Shown here: one piece after another, positions 1-9,062 of the stretch
Layout of the letters: each line of letters begins with the position of its first letter
Numbering within the stretch: position 1 is the stretch's first letter
NCBI RefSeq assembly: GCF_947492455.1
Contig: NZ_CANLNB010000001.1
Coordinates: 372,001 to 436,000 of the forward strand
DNA length: 64,000 nucleotides
From: an uncultured Aliiroseovarius sp.
Lineage (GTDB): Bacteria > Pseudomonadota > Alphaproteobacteria > Rhodobacterales > Rhodobacteraceae
Reading direction: 5' to 3'
Program-made: the position numbers and the translations under genes
Notes under the pieces: model-generated
The model's database searches: none
Seen by the model: the letters and a program-made list of their open reading frames with translations, nothing else
Told to the model about the DNA's origin: nothing

Positions 1-124
1 GATTGCCCGATTGTTCCACATAGATCTTGTGGCCGTCGCCCACATCCACCATATGCCGATCAAACGGGTCGATCGGAGGATACAACCTTGCGGCTGCGCT
101 GTTTTTTCCTGCGGCCTTATCCAT
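1..124 (-). CDS. pip: Prolyl aminopeptidase (proline iminopeptidase), N-terminal part
   Basis: Only the first 41 codons are inside the window; the gene runs off the left edge. The minus strand reads an ATG followed by YPPIDPFDRHMVDVGDGH and then an IYVEQSGN segment. This is the typical beginning of alpha/beta-hydrolase prolyl aminopeptidases, which release N-terminal proline from peptides in the cytoplasm. The catalytic Ser, Asp and His are outside the window and cannot be checked. It is divergent from ubiG, with about 53 bp between the start codons for both promoters. Confidence 0.8.
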   Translation of the reverse strand, partial: MDKAAGKNSAAARLYPPIDPFDRHMVDVGDGHKIYVEQSGN

Positions 125-177
125 GAGACCTCTATATAATGCCCACGACGCGCCCGCCATCAGAAAGAAGGTATCCG

Positions 178-927
178 ATGACCGCCGATAACCAGACCAC
201 CGTCGATCCCGCCGAAGTCGCCAAGTTCGAGGCGATGGCCGCCGAATGGTGGGATCCCACGGGCAAGTTCAAACCACTTCACATGATGAACCCGGTGCGT
301 CTGGATTATATCACAAACCAGATCGCTACCGAATTTGGCCGCGATCTGAACGATGTCGAGCCGTTCAAAGGCCTGCGACTTCTGGATATCGGCTGTGGTG
401 GGGGGCTGCTGTCCGAACCCATGGCCCGCCTGGGTGCCACGGTGATTGGTGCCGATGCGGCGCCGCGTAACATTCCGGTCGCACAGCTCCATGCCGAGCA
501 GATGGGGCTTGAGATCGATTACCGCAATTGCACTGCCGAAAGCCTTGCGGACGCGGGCGAGCAGTTCGACGTGGTTCTGAACATGGAAGTGGTCGAGCAT
601 GTCGCCGACCCGCTGGCCTATCTGACCGCCTGTCAGCAGTTGCTAAAACCCGGCGGGCTGATGGTGGCATCCACGATCAACCGCAATCCGAAAAGCTATA
701 TGGTCGCAATCATTGGCGCCGAGCATGTGATGCGCTGGTTGCCCAAGGGCACCCATGAATGGTCGAAATTCATCACCCCGGACGAGCTGGCCGATCTGAT
801 CGCTGCCGCGGGTCTGAATGTGGTGGATCGCATGGGCATGGTGTTTAACCCGATCGCGTGGAGCTGGTCTCTGTCGGCACGAGACCTTTCGGTGAACTAC
901 GCGATGACCTCGGTTAAGCTGAAATAG
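178..927 (+). CDS. ubiG: Ubiquinone biosynthesis O-methyltransferase UbiG
   Basis: UbiG performs the two O-methylations of ubiquinone synthesis using S-adenosylmethionine. The predicted protein has 249 residues, the usual UbiG length. It carries the family N-terminus ([14 protein letters not shown]) and the SAM motif LLDIGCGGG at about residues 68-76, followed by [11 protein letters not shown]. An upstream in-frame ATG at 139 would add 13 residues, but the ATG at 178 follows an AGAAGG Shine-Dalgarno sequence at good spacing and starts the conserved region, so I chose it. The TAG stop sits in a short palindrome, TAGTCTCTA, shared with the stop codon of the convergent acetyltransferase gene. 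Confidence 0.93.
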   Translation: MTADNQTTVDPAEVAKFEAMAAEWWDPTGKFKPLHMMNPVRLDYITNQIATEFGRDLNDVEPFKGLRLLDIGCGGGLLSEPMARLGATVIGADAAPRNIPVAQLHAEQMGLEIDYRNCTAESLADAGEQFDVVLNMEVVEHVADPLAYLTACQQLLKPGGLMVASTINRNPKSYMVAIIGAEHVMRWLPKGTHEWSKFITPDELADLIAAAGLNVVDRMGMVFNPIAWSWSLSARDLSVNYAMTSVKLK

Positions 928-930
928 TCT

Positions 931-1713
931 CTATTCCGTGGGCCGATAGGCGGAAATCGTCGTTTCGGCCAAAGCAAACCCGGCGCGGCGATAGAGCCGC
1001 CCGGCATCACTATCGGCATTCGCCACAATCACCGGAAGCGCATCTGGCGCACGGGATGTGGCCCAATCCAGACAGGCGCACAAAAGCGCCGCGCAAATGC
1101 CTTGCCGCCGGTGATCCTTATGGGTCTGAACCGACTGATACCGGATCAGGTTTTGATCGTGGAAAACCCCCATATCTCCGACCAGCGTGTCCCCCTTGAA
1201 CGCCCCAAACCATTGACCCAAGCCTTGCGCAATCAACGCCCGCCGCGTGGCGCTGTGTCCGGCCAAATACGTGTCTAATCCAGCCTCAGGCAGCCCATCT
1301 TCGATGTGATGCACCTTGGCAATCGCCTCGGATTGATGCCAATCACTTGGCGTTTGAAACGGGTGAATGGTGACGCCCGCAGGCGCAGCACCTCGACGCA
1401 GTGGTCCGGTCAGGGTCAGAACATCCGCCTCTTCGACCGTCAAGCCGGTTCCATCAAACATCGCCGCCATCTGCGCGCGGTCCAGCCCCGGAATGTCCCA
1501 ACTGATGCAGATATGACGTGCCTCGGGAAGGTCGGCGTGGAATTGATCGAGATGCGCCTTGGCGCCGTCCAGCACGGTGCGGAAAATCACCCGATTGCCA
1601 AACCAGAAATTCGGCTCGTCCGGCGTGATCTGCACGAAGCGATCTTCATACGTTTCCAGCCTGTACTGGCCGGTTTGCACCAAAAGATCGGTGGTGAACT
1701 CAAGCGCGTTCAT
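931..1713 (-). CDS. GNAT family N-acetyltransferase
   Basis: A 260-residue protein with a C-terminal GNAT fold. The acetyl-CoA loop is visible as HKDHRRQGICAALL at about residues 200-213, and the last strand and helix (DAGRLYRRAGF) fit the family. The N-terminal half is less conserved and probably sets substrate choice; the substrate is unknown. Its start overlaps the stop of the upstream marR-type gene by 4 nt (ATGA), so the two are probably co-transcribed at the end of the comF-grxC-nitrilase-marR run. Confidence 0.8.
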   Translation of the reverse strand: MNALEFTTDLLVQTGQYRLETYEDRFVQITPDEPNFWFGNRVIFRTVLDGAKAHLDQFHADLPEARHICISWDIPGLDRAQMAAMFDGTGLTVEEADVLTLTGPLRRGAAPAGVTIHPFQTPSDWHQSEAIAKVHHIEDGLPEAGLDTYLAGHSATRRALIAQGLGQWFGAFKGDTLVGDMGVFHDQNLIRYQSVQTHKDHRRQGICAALLCACLDWATSRAPDALPVIVANADSDAGRLYRRAGFALAETTISAYRPTE

Positions 1714-2156
1714 TCAACATCGCTAAGGATCTTACGCATCTCACGAAGAACCGGCAGCACATTGCGCACGTTTTCGGCCCCGATCTGGCGCACCATGTTC
1801 GAGATGATGGGCGTGATCGCTGCCAGCGCCGCATCGCGCGCCGCCTTGCCCGCGGGCGATATCGTCACGAATTTGCGCCGCGCGTCGTCCCAGTCGGGCC
1901 GGATATGCACATGCCCCGCCCATTCCAGCTTGTTTAGCGTGTTGGTCATCGCACCGCGCGTAACGTGAAACGATTTTGCCAGCTGCGCGGGGCTTTTCTC
2001 TTCCCCGACACGGGCCAAGTGATTCAGCACAGAAAAATGGCTCAGCTCCATCCCCTTGGGCAACGCCTTCGACAGACGGTTGCGTGCCAGCTGGTCAGCC
2101 ATGAACATCTCGCTGAACAGGGCGACAGACAGGGTTTCGGCAGAGCTTTCGGACAT
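1710..2156 (-). CDS. MarR family transcriptional regulator
   Basis: A 148-residue winged-helix regulator. The helix-turn-helix lies around SPAQLAKSFHVTRGAMTNTL, and the wing has the family signature DDARRKFVTISPAG. MarR proteins are dimeric and usually respond to small aromatic or oxidative ligands; the ligand here is not evident. It lies between a nitrilase-family gene (1-nt overlap) and a GNAT gene (4-nt overlap), so it is likely translated as part of that operon and may control it. Confidence 0.88.
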   Translation of the reverse strand: MSESSAETLSVALFSEMFMADQLARNRLSKALPKGMELSHFSVLNHLARVGEEKSPAQLAKSFHVTRGAMTNTLNKLEWAGHVHIRPDWDDARRKFVTISPAGKAARDAALAAITPIISNMVRQIGAENVRNVLPVLREMRKILSDVE

Positions 2157-2974
2157 CAGGGGCCTTTGAATTCTCGATCATGCGTCAGGGATGGGACGCG
2201 TTGGCGCGACCTTCCCACGTCTGCAAGGTCAAGATCAACCATTGTGATGCCCGGTGCGACACCTGCGTCGGCCAAAACTTCGCCCCAGGGCGAAACGACC
2301 AGCGAATGACCGTACGTGGACCGCTTCGGTCCGTGCTGCCCGCACATGGCAGGTGCCAGAACAAAGACGCCATTTTCAATCGCGCGGGCCCGCAGCAGGC
2401 TTTCCCAATGGGCCGCCCCTGTGACCGGCGAAAACGCGGCAGGTACGGTAATGATTTGGGCGCCCGCCTTGGCTAAGGCACGGAAAAGATGCGGGAAACG
2501 CATGTCATAGCAGATGGTCATACCAATCGGGCAGAATTCGGTCTCGGCCACGACGGCGCGGTCGCCGGGGCGATAGCCCGCACTTTCGCGATAGCTTTCC
2601 GTCTCGTCGATCTGCACGTCGAACATGTGGATCTTGTCATAGCGCGCGACAATGTCCCCAAGCGGAGAAATCATGAATGACCGGTTGGCAAAGCGCCCAT
2701 CCGGGTCGTCGGTCTTCAGTGCAAGCGAGCCGATCAGCAGCCAAATGCCCAGCGCGTGCGCCTCGTATCGCAAGGCGGCGAGGGTGGGGTCATCCTGTTC
2801 GTGATGTAGAACGTCTAGCTGATGGCGGCGACTGGTCGAAATGATGTTCGACACTTCGGGCGTCAGAACAAACTCGGCCCCGTCTTGCGCTGCCTGTCGC
2901 ACCATGTCGCGCAATGGTCCAAGGTTCGCGGCCGGATCATCCCCGGCCGTAAACTGGATCAGCGCGACGCGCAC
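2156..2974 (-). CDS. Carbon-nitrogen hydrolase (nitrilase superfamily)
   Basis: A 272-residue nitrilase-superfamily enzyme. The Glu-Lys-Cys triad is visible: Glu in LTPEVSN, Lys in YDKIHMFD and Cys in MTICYDMRFP. Length and motifs fit the Nit/omega-amidase branch, which hydrolyses amides such as deaminated glutathione or 2-oxo-omega-amides. The adjoining glutaredoxin gene (2-nt gap) makes a glutathione-repair role attractive, but that is inference. The start abuts grxC, so co-transcription from comF/grxC is likely. Confidence 0.85.
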   Translation of the reverse strand: MRVALIQFTAGDDPAANLGPLRDMVRQAAQDGAEFVLTPEVSNIISTSRRHQLDVLHHEQDDPTLAALRYEAHALGIWLLIGSLALKTDDPDGRFANRSFMISPLGDIVARYDKIHMFDVQIDETESYRESAGYRPGDRAVVAETEFCPIGMTICYDMRFPHLFRALAKAGAQIITVPAAFSPVTGAAHWESLLRARAIENGVFVLAPAMCGQHGPKRSTYGHSLVVSPWGEVLADAGVAPGITMVDLDLADVGRSRQRVPSLTHDREFKGP

Positions 2975-2976
2975 GG

Positions 2977-3234
2977 TTAACCCGCCAACAGCGGATCAAG
3001 CTTCCCGCTGCGCTCAAGATCATACAGGTCATCGCAGCCGCCCACGTGGATGTCACCGACAAAGATCTGCGGCACGGTGTGGCGGCCATTGGCGCGCGAC
3101 ATCATTTCCTGCTTGCGCTCAGGCTTCATCAGAACGTTGATCTCTTCAAATTCAACGTTCTTGCTGTTCAAAAGGCGCTTGGCGGCGTGGCAAAACCCGC
3201 AAAGCGGCGAGGAATAGATGGTGACAGGCTGCAT
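2977..3234 (-). CDS. grxC: Glutaredoxin 3 (GrxC type)
   Basis: An 85-residue dithiol glutaredoxin that reduces disulfides with glutathione in the cytoplasm. The active site is C12-G-F-C15 (PLCGFCHAAKRLL), a variant of the more common CPYC. The cis-proline and glutathione-binding segment appears as HTVPQIFVGDIHVGGCDDL. It is followed after 2 nt by the nitrilase-family gene and preceded by comF 43 nt upstream on the same strand. Confidence 0.92.
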   Translation of the reverse strand: MQPVTIYSSPLCGFCHAAKRLLNSKNVEFEEINVLMKPERKQEMMSRANGRHTVPQIFVGDIHVGGCDDLYDLERSGKLDPLLAG

Positions 3235-3277
3235 CAGGGGCTCCGTACGGGGGATCTGTTGATAGGTTTACAGCCAG

Positions 3278-3994
3278 TTAGGCATCACGCGCAACGCGCG
3301 CAAGGGACAGCACCTTCACAGATGCGGCACCGGCACGAATTGCCGCATGCGCCGCCGCATGAAATGTCGCGCCCGAGGTCATCACGTCGTCCAACAAAAG
3401 GACATCACGTCCCTGCAAAGCTGCGCCGTGCTTGGGGTGTGGCGCAATCGCGTTGTCCATATTCTCGAACCGATCCTCTGCGCTCATCCCGTCATGCATG
3501 GCGGTGCGGCGCGGGCGGATCAGGGATTGTGGTACGTGCTCTAACCCGGTTTCGCGCGCCAACGCCCGCGACAGCTCGGCCGATTGATTATAGCGCCGCT
3601 TCAGCCGCCGGGTCCAATGGATGGGGATGGGCACGATCAGCAGGTCGTCCTGCAGGATATCCGCAGCCGCGCGGGCAAGCCACGGGGCAAAACTGCGGGC
3701 AAGCTCGGGCCGGTCTCCGTGTTTCAAGGCCAGGATCATCCGGCGGGCATTGCCGCGATAGAGCAGGGCGGATCGGCCCCGCGTCCACGGACGCTGCCAC
3801 GTCATGCAGGCGTCGCAATGCACGATGCTGTCCTCATCTTCGCCGGGCAGGGGTTCACCGCACAGATCGCAAGACAACCCGCTGATAAAGGGCGTGTCCC
3901 GCCAGCAGTCCGGGCACAGCGCAAAGTCCGTATCCGTCGGCGCATCGCAACTGACGCATTGCGGCGGATAGATCAGATGCAGCGCTGATTGCAT
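3278..3994 (-). CDS. comF: ComF family amidophosphoribosyltransferase-like protein
   Basis: A 238-residue ComF-type protein. The N-terminus has the paired cysteines of a zinc ribbon (CVSC, CPDCW, CDLCGE, CDAC). The C-terminal phosphoribosyltransferase domain has the PRPP loop DVLLLDDVMTSGAT at about residues 195-210. ComF homologues are linked to DNA uptake in competent bacteria, but the gene is widespread in alphaproteobacteria without proven competence. A TTG at 4009 would extend the frame by 5 codons. The ATG at 3994 follows GAAAGGGCG and is preferred. Divergent from the methyltransferase gene with only about 30 bp between starts. Confidence 0.87.
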   Translation of the reverse strand: MQSALHLIYPPQCVSCDAPTDTDFALCPDCWRDTPFISGLSCDLCGEPLPGEDEDSIVHCDACMTWQRPWTRGRSALLYRGNARRMILALKHGDRPELARSFAPWLARAAADILQDDLLIVPIPIHWTRRLKRRYNQSAELSRALARETGLEHVPQSLIRPRRTAMHDGMSAEDRFENMDNAIAPHPKHGAALQGRDVLLLDDVMTSGATFHAAAHAAIRAGAASVKVLSLARVARDA

Positions 3995-4016
3995 TTTCGC
4001 CCTTTCCAACTATGGT
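3989..4016 (+). promoter_or_regulatory. Candidate promoter for a leaderless methyltransferase mRNA
   Basis: TTGCAT (3989-3994) and TATGGT (4011-4016) are spaced by 16 nt, resembling -35 and -10 boxes. Transcription would then start at about 4023-4025, at or next to the ATG at 4025. No Shine-Dalgarno sequence is visible before that ATG, which fits a leaderless transcript. The -35 box overlaps the comF start codon. Confidence 0.35.
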
Positions 4017-4024
4017 CCGCCGCC

Positions 4025-4855
4025 ATGAGACTGCCTGACGACACACCGCCCAAGCTGATCAACCGCGCCCAACTGGCGCAAAACCGCCGCCGCGCGACGG
4101 CGGATGGTATGTTCCTGCAGGAATTGGCCGCGGATGAGGTGAAGGATCGCCTGACAGAGGTTAACAGAACGTTTACCAAACCCGCGATTGTCACCGGTTT
4201 CCCGGATGTGTGGGCCGAAAGCTTCCCCGACGCGGTGATCGTGCCCGATGACGACATCCTGTCGCTGGAACCGGGCGCGCATGATCTGGTGATCCACGGG
4301 CTGTCGCTGCACTGGGCCAACGACCCGGTGGGGCAGATCATCCAATCCCGCCGCGCGCTGATCAATGATGGGCTGTTCATGGGGGTGATGTTCGGCGGGC
4401 AAACCCTGTCCGAGCTCCGCGCCATTTTGTCCGAGGTCGAGGTCGCCCGCACCGGCGGCCTGTCCCCCCGCGTCGTTCCAATGGGCGAGATCCGCGACCT
4501 CGGCGCGCTGCTTCAGCGCGCGGGACTTGCGCTGCCCGTTGCAGACAGCGCATTGCGGCAAGTGACCTACGCGGACAGCTACGCCCTGATGCGTGACCTG
4601 AAAGCGATGGGAGAGCGAAATGCGCTGGATCAGAGACTAATTTCGTCCTTGAACCGCGCCTTCTTTGACGATGTCAAATCCCGCTATGCCCAGCACTTCC
4701 CGGCAGACGACAACCGCATCACCGCCAGTTTCGAGATGATCTTCCTGACCGGCTGGGCGCCCGATGAAAGCCAGCAAAAACCCTTGCGCCCCGGTTCCGC
4801 CGCCGCCCGTCTGGCCGACGCCTTGGGCACGGACGAGACCAAATTGTCCAATTGA
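4025..4855 (+). CDS. SAM-dependent methyltransferase, NDUFAF5/BioC-like
   Basis: A 276-residue class I methyltransferase. The N-terminus LINRAQLAQNRRRA resembles the NDUFAF5-like family, whose mitochondrial member helps assemble complex I. The core reads VIVPDDDILSLEPGAHDLVIHGLSLHW rather than a classical GxGxG, as in that family. The C-terminus (FEMIFLTGWAPDESQQKP) is also typical of it. An upstream in-frame ATG at 3989 lies inside comF and would leave no room for a promoter, so 4025 is preferred. The substrate is not known. hemH follows on the same strand. Confidence 0.8.
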   Translation: MRLPDDTPPKLINRAQLAQNRRRATADGMFLQELAADEVKDRLTEVNRTFTKPAIVTGFPDVWAESFPDAVIVPDDDILSLEPGAHDLVIHGLSLHWANDPVGQIIQSRRALINDGLFMGVMFGGQTLSELRAILSEVEVARTGGLSPRVVPMGEIRDLGALLQRAGLALPVADSALRQVTYADSYALMRDLKAMGERNALDQRLISSLNRAFFDDVKSRYAQHFPADDNRITASFEMIFLTGWAPDESQQKPLRPGSAAARLADALGTDETKLSN

Positions 4856-4906
4856 CCTAAAGTTTATACCCGTTAAGTGATCTATGACGCGAACAAGGAC
4901 GTAGCC

Positions 4907-5941
4907 ATGATTATGAAAATGCCCACGGATCACCCCAAAATCCCCGCCCGCAAAGTCGGCGTTCTGTTCGCCAACCTCGGCACGCCCGATGGATATGACT
5001 ATTGGTCGATGCGCCGCTATCTGAACGAGTTCCTGTCGGACAAGCGCGTCATCGATTATCCCGCATGGAAATGGCAGCCCCTGCTGCAGACCATCATCCT
5101 AACCAAACGCCCGTTTTCCTCGGGCGAAGCGTATAAGTCGATTTGGAATGAAGATCTGGGCGAAAGCCCCCTGATGACGATCACCAAAGCGCAGATCACA
5201 AAGCTTCGCGCAGCGTTAGAGACTAAATACGGCGCCGAGGTCATGGTCGATTTCTGCATGCGCTATGGCAACCCGTCGACCAAATCAAAAGTGTCCGAGA
5301 TGGTCGCGGCAGGCTGTGACCGCATCCTGTTCTTCCCGCTTTATCCGCAATATGCAGGCGCCACGATGGCCACCGCGAACGACCAGTTCTTCCGCGCGTT
5401 GATGGAGGAAACCTGGCAGCCCGCGTCCCGCACGATCGAGCCCTATTTCGACGATCCCGCCTATATCGACGCTTTGGCGCAGTCGGTGGAAAAGGGCTAT
5501 GCCGCGATGGACAAAAAGCCCGACCTGCTGGTCGTGTCTTATCACGGGATGCCGAAACGCTATCTGATGCAAGGCGACCCTTATCACTGCCAGTGCCAGA
5601 AAAGCACGCGCCTGTTGAAAGAGCGTCTGGGTTGGTCCGACGACGCCATCACCACAACCTTCCAATCGGTCTTTGGCCCCGAAGAATGGCTGAAACCCTA
5701 CACGGTCGAAGAAGTCGCGCGTCTGGCTGAAACCGGCAAGAAGAACATCGCGGTCATCGCGCCCGCGTTCTCGGCCGATTGTATCGAAACGCTGGAAGAA
5801 ATTCAGGAAGAAATCCAAGAGGCCTTTATCGAGGCCGGGGGCGAAAGCTTCACCTATATTCCGTGCCTGAATGACGACGACGCCCATATCGACGCGCTGA
5901 TTGGCGTGGCTGAACGCAATCTGGGCGGTTGGCTGAAATAA
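4907..5941 (+). CDS. hemH: Ferrochelatase HemH
   Basis: Inserts Fe2+ into protoporphyrin IX, the last step of protohaem synthesis. The 344-residue protein has the family start KVGVLFANLGTPDGYDYW, the FPLYPQYAGATMATAND segment, and the catalytic histidine region SYHGMPKRYLMQGDPYHCQC. A GTG at 4877 could extend it by 10 residues. The ATG at 4907 is preceded by AAGGA at good spacing and is the better start. hemJ, an earlier haem-pathway enzyme, is encoded about 10 kb away next to the origin. Confidence 0.95.
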   Translation: MIMKMPTDHPKIPARKVGVLFANLGTPDGYDYWSMRRYLNEFLSDKRVIDYPAWKWQPLLQTIILTKRPFSSGEAYKSIWNEDLGESPLMTITKAQITKLRAALETKYGAEVMVDFCMRYGNPSTKSKVSEMVAAGCDRILFFPLYPQYAGATMATANDQFFRALMEETWQPASRTIEPYFDDPAYIDALAQSVEKGYAAMDKKPDLLVVSYHGMPKRYLMQGDPYHCQCQKSTRLLKERLGWSDDAITTTFQSVFGPEEWLKPYTVEEVARLAETGKKNIAVIAPAFSADCIETLEEIQEEIQEAFIEAGGESFTYIPCLNDDDAHIDALIGVAERNLGGWLK

Positions 5942-6039
5942 GCCCTCGCAGATCTGAATATACACCACTTCGCACAGGCCAATGCTTGTGCGCCGTGTCG
6001 CCCGTGTCCATATAGGATGAAACCGAATTTGGAGGCGAC

Positions 6040-6597
6040 ATGGCAGAAAGCGAATTTCCCGGCTGGCATGGCACGACGATCATTGGCGTGCGCAAAGGTG
6101 GCAAGGTTGTGATTGCAGGTGACGGGCAGGTCAGTCTGGGCCAGACCGTGATCAAGGGCACCGCACGCAAGGTACGCAGGCTATCCCCCGGCGGGTTTGA
6201 TGTTGTGGCTGGATTTGCGGGCTCGACCGCCGATGCCTTCACGCTGCTGGAGCGTCTGGAAACCAAGCTGGAAGCCACACCCGGCCAACTGGCCCGCGCC
6301 TCGGTCGAGCTGGCAAAGGACTGGCGCACCGACAAATATCTGCAAAAGCTGGAGGCGATGCTGATCGTCACCGACGGCAAGGATTTGTTCGTGATCACCG
6401 GCGCGGGCGACGTGCTGGAGCCGGAACATGACGTGACGGCCATTGGATCGGGCGGAAACTTCGCCCTCGCTGCCGCGCGCGGCTTGATGGAGGGTGACTT
6501 GGACGCCGAAACCATCGCCCGAAAAGCGATGGCAATCGCCGCCGATATCTGTGTCTATACCAACGGAAACCTGACGGTTGAGGAGATCAGCCAATGA
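6040..6597 (+). CDS. hslV: ATP-dependent protease peptidase subunit HslV
   Basis: The proteolytic ring of the HslUV (ClpYQ) protease. The 185-residue protein should expose Thr12 as the catalytic N-terminal threonine after removal of an 11-residue propeptide, within [35 protein letters not shown] is also characteristic. GGAGG lies about 6 nt before the ATG. The stop overlaps the hslU start by 4 nt (ATGA), so the subunits are translationally coupled. Confidence 0.97.
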   Translation: MAESEFPGWHGTTIIGVRKGGKVVIAGDGQVSLGQTVIKGTARKVRRLSPGGFDVVAGFAGSTADAFTLLERLETKLEATPGQLARASVELAKDWRTDKYLQKLEAMLIVTDGKDLFVITGAGDVLEPEHDVTAIGSGGNFALAAARGLMEGDLDAETIARKAMAIAADICVYTNGNLTVEEISQ

Positions 6598-7901
6598 CCG
6601 ATCTGACCCCGCGCGAGATTGTCTCGGAACTTGACCGTTTCATCATCGGCCAGAACGACGCCAAGCGCGCCGTTGCCGTGGCGCTGCGCAATCGTTGGCG
6701 TCGCAAGCAGCTGTCGGATGACCTGCGTGACGAAGTTTACCCGAAGAATATCCTGATGATCGGACCCACCGGCGTCGGCAAGACCGAGATCAGCCGCCGC
6801 TTGGCGAAGCTTGCCCGCGCGCCGTTTCTGAAGGTCGAAGCCACCAAGTTCACCGAAGTCGGCTATGTCGGCCGCGACGTGGAACAGATCGTACGTGATC
6901 TGGTGGACGCTGCCATCATCCAAACCCGCGAGCATATGCGCGAAGACGTGAAAACCCGCGCCGAAGAAGCCGCCGAAGATCGCGTGATCGAAGCGATTGC
7001 CGGCTCTGACGCCCGCGACGCCACCCGCGAGATGTTCCGCAAGAAATTGCGCAGCGGTGAATTGGACGATCACGAGATTGAACTGGACGTCGCCGATACC
7101 TCAAACCCGATGCAGATGCTCGATGTGCCAGGACAACCGGGGCAGGGTATGGGGATGCTCAATCTGGGCGACATGTTCGGCAAGGCATTTGGCCAGCGGA
7201 CGGTGCGCAAAAAGATGACCGTGCGCGACAGCTATGATGTGCTGATTTCAGACGAGGCCGACAAGCTTCTGGATGACGAAACAGTCACTAAATCAGCGCT
7301 AGAGGCGGTTGAACAGAACGGCATCGTCTTCTTGGACGAGATCGACAAGGTCTGCGCGCGTACCGAAAATCGCGGCGGGGATGTCAGCCGCGAAGGCGTG
7401 CAGCGTGACCTGCTGCCGTTGATAGAAGGCACAACCGTGTCGACCAAACACGGCGCGGTGAAAACGGACCACATCCTGTTCATCGCCTCGGGCGCTTTCC
7501 ATGTCGCCAAACCCTCGGACTTGCTGCCGGAACTTCAGGGCCGTCTGCCGATCCGCGTCGAGCTGCGCGCGCTGACCGAAGAGGATTTCGTGCGTATCCT
7601 GACCGAAACCGACAATGCGCTGACTCGTCAGTACACCGCCTTGATGGGCACCGAAGACGTGACCGTCAGCTTCACCGATGACGGCATCGCGGCCCTGGCC
7701 AAGATCGCTGCCGAAGTGAACCAAAGCGTGGAAAACATCGGCGCGCGGCGGCTTTATACCGTGCTGGAACGTGTGTTCGAGGAACTCAGCTTCTCAGCCC
7801 CGGATCGTGGCGGCGAAGAGGTGGTCGTGGACAAGGCGTTCGTCGACAAACATCTGGGCGCGCTGATGACCTCGACCGACGTCAGCCGCTACGTGCTTTG
7901 A
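6594..7901 (+). CDS. hslU: HslU ATPase (ClpY), unfoldase of HslUV
   Basis: A 435-residue AAA+ unfoldase that feeds substrates to HslV. It starts with the family N-terminus [21 protein letters not shown]. Walker A is [13 protein letters not shown] at about residues 57-69 and Walker B is [10 protein letters not shown]. The I domain spans about residues 110-245 between them. The C-terminal tail DVSRYVL is the element that docks into HslV. Translationally coupled to hslV. Confidence 0.97.
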   Translation: MTDLTPREIVSELDRFIIGQNDAKRAVAVALRNRWRRKQLSDDLRDEVYPKNILMIGPTGVGKTEISRRLAKLARAPFLKVEATKFTEVGYVGRDVEQIVRDLVDAAIIQTREHMREDVKTRAEEAAEDRVIEAIAGSDARDATREMFRKKLRSGELDDHEIELDVADTSNPMQMLDVPGQPGQGMGMLNLGDMFGKAFGQRTVRKKMTVRDSYDVLISDEADKLLDDETVTKSALEAVEQNGIVFLDEIDKVCARTENRGGDVSREGVQRDLLPLIEGTTVSTKHGAVKTDHILFIASGAFHVAKPSDLLPELQGRLPIRVELRALTEEDFVRILTETDNALTRQYTALMGTEDVTVSFTDDGIAALAKIAAEVNQSVENIGARRLYTVLERVFEELSFSAPDRGGEEVVVDKAFVDKHLGALMTSTDVSRYVL

Positions 7902-7958
7902 TCTAGGCAGGGGCGGGTTCGTCAGCTATTCAGTAGCTGTATTTAAGGAGCCTGCCCA

Positions 7959-9062
7959 ATGCATTCTCAGGTGCGCTTTCTGGTTTTTTCTATTGTTCTG
8001 GCGCTTTCCGCCTGTGCCCCACGCGGCACAATCACCCTTTTTCCCGGTGCTGGGCAGATCGGCGACGTGCAAAACATCTTTGTTGCCTCAACCCGCGAGC
8101 TTGACGAAGACGGCGCCCCGACCAGCAGCAGGGGTGGTGAACTGTTGTTCGGGCATGTTGGCGTTTCGATCCCGGAAAATCGCGAGCCGGGCGAGATCAA
8201 CTGGCCCGGACGCAAGACCCCGGACCCCGCTCAGCATTTCCTTGTCGACAATTACGAACAATACACCTCGCGTCGCGCGTTCGAGGCCGCGATGGCGCGC
8301 GCCCTGCGCGGGCGGCGCGGGGAAGAGCGCACGGCGACCGTATTCGTCCACGGGTTCAACAACCGTTTTTCTGAAGGGCTGTATCGCTTTGCGCAGCTGA
8401 ATGCGGATCTGGATCTGCCCTTCTTGCCGGTCCACTACTCTTGGCCCAGCGCCGGGCATCCTTTGGGATACGGGTATGATCGCGACTCAATGCTTTATGC
8501 GCGCGACGGGCTTGAAGCGACGCTGCGGTCGGTCTCGAAATCTGGCGTGGATGAGGTTTTGTTGGTCGGCCATTCGATGGGCGCGCTTCTGTCGGTGGAA
8601 GCCCTGCGCCAGATGGCAATTGCAGACGGCCAACGGGGGCTGGCCAAGATCGGCGGGGTCGTCCTGATTTCGCCCGATATTGATCTGGACCTGTTCCGCC
8701 AACAGGCCAAGCGCATTGGTAAACTGCCGCAGCCGTTCTTTATTTTCACGTCTTCCCGAGACCGAGCGCTAAGGCTGTCCGCCCGCTTGACCGGCCAGAC
8801 CACGCGGCTTGGCAACAACACCGATGTCGCTGAATTGGCCGAGCTGGACGTGACCCTTGTGGATCTGTCTGCGTTTACAGATGGCGAGGCCGACCACAGC
8901 GTCGCCTTCGCCTCACCTGCATTTCTGCGATTGATCAACAGCATTCCGAACCTATCCGCCGCGATCAGCGCCAGCCCAACGGTCCAGCCGGGCCTGTTGC
9001 CGGGAACGATCTTGGTGGTTCAAAACGCGACACGCTTGGTGATCCCGAACAACGCGCCTTAA
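7959..9062 (+). CDS. Alpha/beta hydrolase lipoprotein (DUF900-type)
   Basis: A 367-residue predicted lipoprotein. The signal peptide ends in a lipobox LALSAC with Cys19 as the probable lipidated residue. The mature protein is an alpha/beta hydrolase of the DUF900 type: oxyanion region VFVHGFNNRFSEG, nucleophile elbow LLVGHSMGALLS (Ser near residue 206), and ISPDIDLDLF as the probable acid region. The substrate is unknown; envelope esterase or lipase activity is an inference. It follows hslU after 57 nt on the same strand, with its own AAGGAG site. Its end overlaps the convergent smr gene by 4 nt. Confidence 0.8.
   Translation: MHSQVRFLVFSIVLALSACAPRGTITLFPGAGQIGDVQNIFVASTRELDEDGAPTSSRGGELLFGHVGVSIPENREPGEINWPGRKTPDPAQHFLVDNYEQYTSRRAFEAAMARALRGRRGEERTATVFVHGFNNRFSEGLYRFAQLNADLDLPFLPVHYSWPSAGHPLGYGYDRDSMLYARDGLEATLRSVSKSGVDEVLLVGHSMGALLSVEALRQMAIADGQRGLAKIGGVVLISPDIDLDLFRQQAKRIGKLPQPFFIFTSSRDRALRLSARLTGQTTRLGNNTDVAELAELDVTLVDLSAFTDGEADHSVAFASPAFLRLINSIPNLSAAISASPTVQPGLLPGTILVVQNATRLVIPNNAP

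Noticed and set aside
4161-4175. TTAA-CAGAACG-TTTA as a CtrA site
   Set aside because: One mismatch and located deep inside the methyltransferase coding sequence, far from a promoter.
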